Shown: positions 60,952 to 64,000 of the stretch, in pieces
Position numbering within the stretch: the first letter of the stretch is position 1
How the letters are laid out: each line of letters opens with the position of its first letter
Origin: CAZGVW01 sp964529265
Lineage (GTDB): Bacteria > Planctomycetota > Phycisphaerae > Phycisphaerales > UBA1924
Direction: 5' to 3'
DNA: 64,000 bases
Assembly: GCA_964529265.1 (NCBI GenBank)
Contig: CAZGVW010000288.1
Location: forward strand, 55,244-119,243
The notes under the pieces: model-generated
Told to the model about the DNA's origin: nothing
The model's input: the letters and a program-made list of their open reading frames with translations, nothing else
Databases searched by the model: none
Program-made: the position numbers and the translations under genes

Positions 60952-61713
60952 ATGTCGTTTTTCTCAATCTTCGTTGCGCAGTCGGAGACCACCTTCAGCG
61001 AGGCGGGCGGCATGCCTTCGCTGGCGTTCGAGCCGATCTTCGACGGCCGGCTCGATCTGCTCAATCACCCGTCGGACCTGCTCAGCGCCATGGACGGCGT
61101 GCACCCGGTGTGGGGCGGGATCTTCCTGGTGGTCGGCGGGCTGTGCGTGATCAACGGGTTCCGCTGGCACAAGGGGCTGGTGCTGCTGCTCGCGGCGATT
61201 CTGGGGGTGGGCGCGGGCGCGCGGGTGGGGGACCAGATCGAGGGCGGACACAACGTGGCCGCGGCGTCGCTGGCGCTGCTGTTCGCGGTGGCGGCGCTGC
61301 CGATGCTGCGGTTCGCGGTGGCGCTCTTCGGCGGGCTGGCGGGCGCGTTCCTGGTGAGCAACGCGTGGACGGCGTGCGATCTCGATCCGGATCAGCACCA
61401 CTTCGGCGCGATCATGGGAATGATCGGTCTTGGGCTGCTGGCGTTCGTCTCGTTCCGGCTGGTGACGATCGTGTTCACATCGATCATCGGGGCGACGCTG
61501 GTGGTGTTCGGGGGCCTGTCGATTCTGCTGCACGTGGATGCGCTGAGCGGGACGGTGGCGGACGCGGTGGAATCGAACGCGCGGATCGTGCCGATGATCG
61601 TCGGTGTCACGGCGCTGGCTGGGGCCGTGGTGCAGCAGGGGGGCGGGATCAAGGGGATGATGGCGACGGCGGACAAGGCGGCTGGGGCGAAGCCGAAGGC
61701 GAAGCCGGCGTAA
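60952..61713 (+). CDS. multi-pass membrane protein of unknown function
   Basis: A 253-residue membrane protein with about six hydrophobic segments between residues 52 and 232 (GGIFLVVGGLCVINGF, ALLFAVAALPMLRFAVALFG, IIGATLVVFGGLSILLHV) and a Lys/Ala/Pro tail. The N-terminal 50 residues are soluble. No family is recognised. Charged residues within the helices are few and no transporter signature is seen. It follows the similar membrane protein at 59913-60896 on the same strand and converges on a 55-residue membrane peptide gene. Confidence 0.65.
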   Translation: MSFFSIFVAQSETTFSEAGGMPSLAFEPIFDGRLDLLNHPSDLLSAMDGVHPVWGGIFLVVGGLCVINGFRWHKGLVLLLAAILGVGAGARVGDQIEGGHNVAAASLALLFAVAALPMLRFAVALFGGLAGAFLVSNAWTACDLDPDQHHFGAIMGMIGLGLLAFVSFRLVTIVFTSIIGATLVVFGGLSILLHVDALSGTVADAVESNARIVPMIVGVTALAGAVVQQGGGIKGMMATADKAAGAKPKAKPA

Positions 61714-61757
61714 GGCGAGCGGTTCGGCGGTGTTCGGACATCGTGCGCAAGAAGAAG

Positions 61758-61779
61758 GGGCGGCGCGCATGCGCCGCCC
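61758..61779. terminator. perfect 22-base palindrome between convergent genes
   Basis: GGGCGGCGC and GCGCCGCCC flank the four bases GCAT, and the whole 22 bases are self-complementary. It lies between the stops at 61713 (plus) and 61822 (minus). A bidirectional terminator hairpin is likely, with only weak T-rich tails (TTCTTCTT on the minus strand). Confidence 0.5.
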
Positions 61780-61821
61780 GTTATCGATTGACCGTCGCCA
61801 TTGTTCGGAGCGCGGGAGGCG

Positions 61822-61989
61822 CTACCTGTTGACACGGCCAGGCGGCTGCGGGACGGGGGTTCCATCCTCGGTGGTGACGGGGGGCGGCGCCGGGGCGCCG
61901 CTGAAGACCGTGGCGCGGAGGACCAGCACGAGCGCGATCGCGAGCAGCGCAACCGCCACGACGATCTTGATCATCTTGCCCTTGTCCAT
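61822..61989 (-). CDS. small single-helix membrane protein (55 aa)
   Basis: A short gene encoding 55 residues. It starts MDKGKMIKIVVAVALLAIAL, giving a positively charged start and one membrane helix (about 8-26). A Pro/Thr-rich exported tail follows (APAPPPVTTEDGTPVPQPPG). The composition and frame are clean from ATG to TAG. No strong ribosome-binding site is visible. It converges with the membrane-protein pair at 59.9-61.7 kb. Function is unknown. Confidence 0.6.
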   Translation of the reverse strand: MDKGKMIKIVVAVALLAIALVLVLRATVFSGAPAPPPVTTEDGTPVPQPPGRVNR

Positions 61990-62112
61990 GTGTTCTTTGA
62001 CTCCGTTCTCCGGCGCCGGTCGGCGTGGACCGGGGCGGAGGCTCTCAGACTAGCGTGCATGGGCCGGACGCTCAACACAGTGTGAAGAGCATGCAGAAAT
62101 GGCATGAGAACG

Positions 62113-62145
62113 AAGACCGGCTCGGAGAGCCGGTCCACAAGGAAG
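62113..62145. repeat. dispersed hairpin repeat, copy 2
   Basis: The stem GACCGGCTC/GAGCCGGTC (62115-62123 with 62127-62135) has loop GGA and is followed by CACAAGGAAG. It matches copy 1 at 58401-58434 in nearly every position; the stem carries a compensated change (outer C-G to A-T). It lies beside the terminator of the pilin-like gene. Confidence 0.7.
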
Positions 62146-62173
62146 AAAAAAGCGGGCCCTTCGCAGGGCCCGC
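62146..62173 (-). terminator. intrinsic terminator of the pilin-like gene
   Basis: The minus-strand hairpin GCGGGCCC/GGGCCCGC (62166-62173 with 62152-62159) has a 6-base loop and is followed by six T residues (62146-62151). It lies 35 bp past the stop at 62209. Confidence 0.85.
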
Positions 62174-62208
62174 CGTTTGACTGCTTGAATCAGAGGCTCA
62201 TCCGCGGT

Positions 62209-63303
62209 TCAGCGGATATCGCGGCCCTTCGAACCGCCGTTGGTGAAGCAGAACCAGGCGAGGCCGCCGATGTTCCACTGAACCTCCTGGCGGGTGGCCC
62301 AGTGATCGCCGTTGGCGATGGCCTCGATGTAATCGCGGTTGTTGTTGGGGTTGGGCATGACCTCGTTGGGACGCACCACCTCGGCGTGGCCATCGACGAA
62401 GACGGTGGGACAATCGACGCCGTGCTGGAAGTAGTAGACCGGCCCGCGGTTGTGGGAGGCCCACATATCCCAGAACATGACCTTCTTGGAGGGGTGCACG
62501 AAATCGGACGCGAGGCCGTACACGGCGTAGTTCTTCCAGTCCGTATCGTTCCAGGGGAGGGCGCCGCCCGGCCGTCCCGACGAGCCGCCACCGCCGCGGC
62601 GACCCTCGAAGAAGTTCGTGCGCCCATCCAGCAGATCGATGCCGTACAGACCGGCGATGGTGTAGCGGAAGGAAGGCGCGAGCGCCCAAAGGTAGTTTTC
62701 GTCGCCGCTGATCTGCTCCACGCCTCCAAAGTACGGATCCCTCGGAACGACTTCCTGGTTGATGAAGTCCTGGCCCCAGACAAGGCCGGTGCTCCCGCCG
62801 CGGAGATCGGCGAAGTTTGCCCGGACCGGAACGCCGCTCTGGCCGGCGGAGCCGAAGATATCGTCGAGGAGATTCACGCCCTCGGCGCCTTCAACCATGT
62901 ACTCGCCGAAGGTCATGTGGTAGACCTTGTACACATCGCTGTGGTCGATACCGCCCTGGAAGACGCCATCGAGGACATCGGGATTGCCGAAGCCGTTGTA
63001 GGGGTAGAAGGGATGGGCAAACCAGCGGGACGGCCTGCTGGGCGAGCCGGTCGCCGGCACACCCGGAGGACGGCCGCCCGGGGGGTCCTTGCCGGGGGGA
63101 GCGTTGGGCATGCGGTTCTTCTGCTCGGTGACGTAGTTCTCCTTCATCTTGCCGTGCTCGGCGAGAGCAGCGACGTCAATCACCACGCGGGCTGAGCGGC
63201 GCGCCTCGCCCAGCGCGGGAAGGAGGATGCCGATCAGCAGGGCGATGATGCTGATCACCACCAGCAGTTCGACGAGCGTGAATGCCTTTCGACGCGATGT
63301 CAT
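62209..63303 (-). CDS. prepilin-type protein with H-X9-DG motif
   Basis: A 364-residue protein. The class III-like prepilin start MTSRRKAFTLVELLVVISII gives a peptidase site before FTLVE and one long hydrophobic helix. The C-terminal part contains HGVDCPTVFVDG, an exact H-X9-DG motif as in the pseudopilin-like proteins expanded in Planctomycetota and Verrucomicrobia. AGGAGA lies nine bases upstream of the ATG at 63303. No pilus or secretion machinery is encoded in the window. The substrate or filament role is unknown. An intrinsic terminator follows. Confidence 0.88.
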   Translation of the reverse strand: MTSRRKAFTLVELLVVISIIALLIGILLPALGEARRSARVVIDVAALAEHGKMKENYVTEQKNRMPNAPPGKDPPGGRPPGVPATGSPSRPSRWFAHPFYPYNGFGNPDVLDGVFQGGIDHSDVYKVYHMTFGEYMVEGAEGVNLLDDIFGSAGQSGVPVRANFADLRGGSTGLVWGQDFINQEVVPRDPYFGGVEQISGDENYLWALAPSFRYTIAGLYGIDLLDGRTNFFEGRRGGGGSSGRPGGALPWNDTDWKNYAVYGLASDFVHPSKKVMFWDMWASHNRGPVYYFQHGVDCPTVFVDGHAEVVRPNEVMPNPNNNRDYIEAIANGDHWATRQEVQWNIGGLAWFCFTNGGSKGRDIR

Positions 63304-63588
63304 GGGTCCAGTCTCCTGTTCGCCATGGCCGGTGGACGCGGCGAGCGCTCGCGTCCGGGGCGGCAAGACTCAAAATTCGGGGTTCGAGAGAGCGGCCGGG
63401 CGGCGCATCCTTCGCGCAGCGCGGCGATTTCTTCACCTTATTCGAACAAACCGCGGCGGGGCGTGGAAAAACCACGAATTCCGCGACGAATCTGCGGAGG
63501 GGGAACGGATCCTGGGCGGCCATCAGGCGATCTGCGGGAGGCGACGCTTCGGAAAAGCGCGCTGCCACGGAAGCGCAAAGGGCTCAAG

Positions 63589-63674
63589 TGCGGCTGAGAG
63601 GAGTCGAACCTCCACGGGATTTTACTCCCACCAGGACCTGAACCTGGCGCGTCTGCCAATTCCGCCACAGCCGC
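63589..63674 (-). tRNA. tRNA-Leu (anticodon CAG)
   Basis: An 86-base class II tRNA on the minus strand. The acceptor stem GCGGCTG/CAGCCGC is perfect. The anticodon stem CCAGG/CCTGG encloses loop TTCAGGT with anticodon CAG (codon CTG). A long variable arm (TGGGAGTAAAATCCCGT) and T-loop TTCGACT follow. The discriminator is A and CCA is not encoded. Confidence 0.97.
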
Positions 63675-63732
63675 GCGGATGGAGGGGGGAAGAATAGCCG
63701 CCGCGGCGTCGAACACAAGGGGGAGGGCAAAG

Positions 63733-63780
63733 GGGAATGGGCAATGGGCGATGGCGGAGGGGGAGAAGGCGGAAGCGGCG
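63733..63780. repeat. degenerate GGGAATG/GGCAATG repeat related to 54271-54303
   Basis: Units GGGAATG, GGCAATG and GGCGATG are followed by GCGGAGGGGGAGAAGGCGG. The minus strand at 54240-54300 has the same order of units and a similar GCGGAGGGAGAGCGGG tail, so these are two members of one dispersed family. Confidence 0.55.
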
Positions 63781-63856
63781 GGGTTGGACTTCGGGCGCCT
63801 CATGACCCCCTGCTGTTCGCAGGAGAGGCGCAAGGGTTGCAGGGAAGGCGGGGGAA

Positions 63857-63919
63857 GGGAATAGGGAATAGGGAATAGGGAATAGGGAATAGGGAATAGG
63901 GAATAGGGAATAGGGAATA
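63857..63919. repeat. tandem heptanucleotide repeat, nine copies of GGGAATA
   Basis: Nine perfect 7-base units run from 63857 to 63919, with partial units on each side. The length and perfection suggest recent slippage. There are no spacers, so it is not a CRISPR array. Confidence 0.95.
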
Positions 63920-64000
63920 GGCGGAAGAGGGGGAAAGGAAGAGGGTGGGGAGAAGGGGTAGAGGTGAGAGCCCCTCACCCTGACCTCTCCCCGAAGCGGG

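Larger units (their letters stand above)
63675..64000. other. gene-free end region with purine-rich simple repeats
   Basis: This region of 326 bases upstream of tRNA-Leu is strongly G/A-rich on the plus strand and carries the repeats at 63733-63780 and 63857-63919. Open frames across it are low complexity and I do not support any as a gene. Confidence 0.6.

Noticed and set aside
63857..63919. Possible CRISPR array
   Set aside because: The units are seven bases long and contiguous with no spacers, and no cas gene is present.

Overview
The window reads as chromosomal DNA from a high-GC member of the Planctomycetota, most likely class Phycisphaerae. This is inferred from several lineage-typical traits: FG-GAP proteins ending in dockerin-like LLGAWG repeats, a pilin-like protein with an H-X9-DG motif, two proteins with PEP-CTERM-like tails, membrane proteins with CxxCGY/CPECG zinc ribbons, and an ECF sigma factor paired with a Ser/Thr kinase. 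I see no integrase, transposase, phage gene, CRISPR array or rRNA. Three tRNA genes are present: Arg-TCT, Leu-CAA and Leu-CAG.

Layout. 0-8.5 kb: surface polysaccharide genes (methyltransferase, sugar nucleotidyltransferase, GpsA-like dehydrogenase, two glycosyltransferases, PAPS sulfotransferase, Wzy-like polymerase) and an EEP-family protein. 8.5-16.2 kb: secreted proteins, namely three seven-repeat FG-GAP proteins, an unrecognised 653-aa exported protein and a PEP-CTERM-like protein. 16.3-21 kb: a nucleotide-sugar epimerase, then a minus-strand cassette of CysC, PAP phosphatase and an SLC13 permease closed by an intrinsic terminator. 21-25.7 kb: ECF sigma factor, membrane kinase and a membrane coiled-coil protein. 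25.8-35 kb: RecO, an HDOD-GGDEF protein, then five tightly packed genes (alpha/beta hydrolase, GH3-type adenylating enzyme, DinB-like, NRDE, and an 899-aa fusion of alpha/beta hydrolase, DedA/VTT and ATP-grasp). 35-41.5 kb: glycosyltransferase, tRNA-Arg, a divergent ECF-like sigma gene with a small partner, two zinc-ribbon membrane proteins and a PEP-CTERM-like repeat protein. 41.6-58 kb: PutA, a DUF433/DUF5615 pair, MnmA, a hybrid histidine kinase with a RedB-like protein, RNase Y, an ABC-2 permease, RpoN, RecR and a GT2 glycosyltransferase. 58-64 kb: DUF3467 protein, PheA, two membrane proteins, a 55-aa membrane peptide, a pilin-like protein, tRNA-Leu and simple repeats.

How the parts connect. 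The sulfotransferase would use PAPS and release PAP. CysC makes PAPS, the nucleotidase removes PAP, and the SLC13 permease is a candidate sulfate importer, so the two polysaccharide-side loci together suggest a sulfated exopolymer. The strongest candidate for an undescribed system is the operon at 28.4-35.0 kb. It combines an acyl-adenylating/amide-forming enzyme, two serine-type hydrolases, a lipid-transporter-type membrane domain and an ATP-grasp ligase, the last three activities partly fused in one polypeptide. Its substrate is unknown. The plus strand is C-rich from about 35 to 58 kb whichever strand is coding, and becomes G-rich or balanced after about 58 kb.
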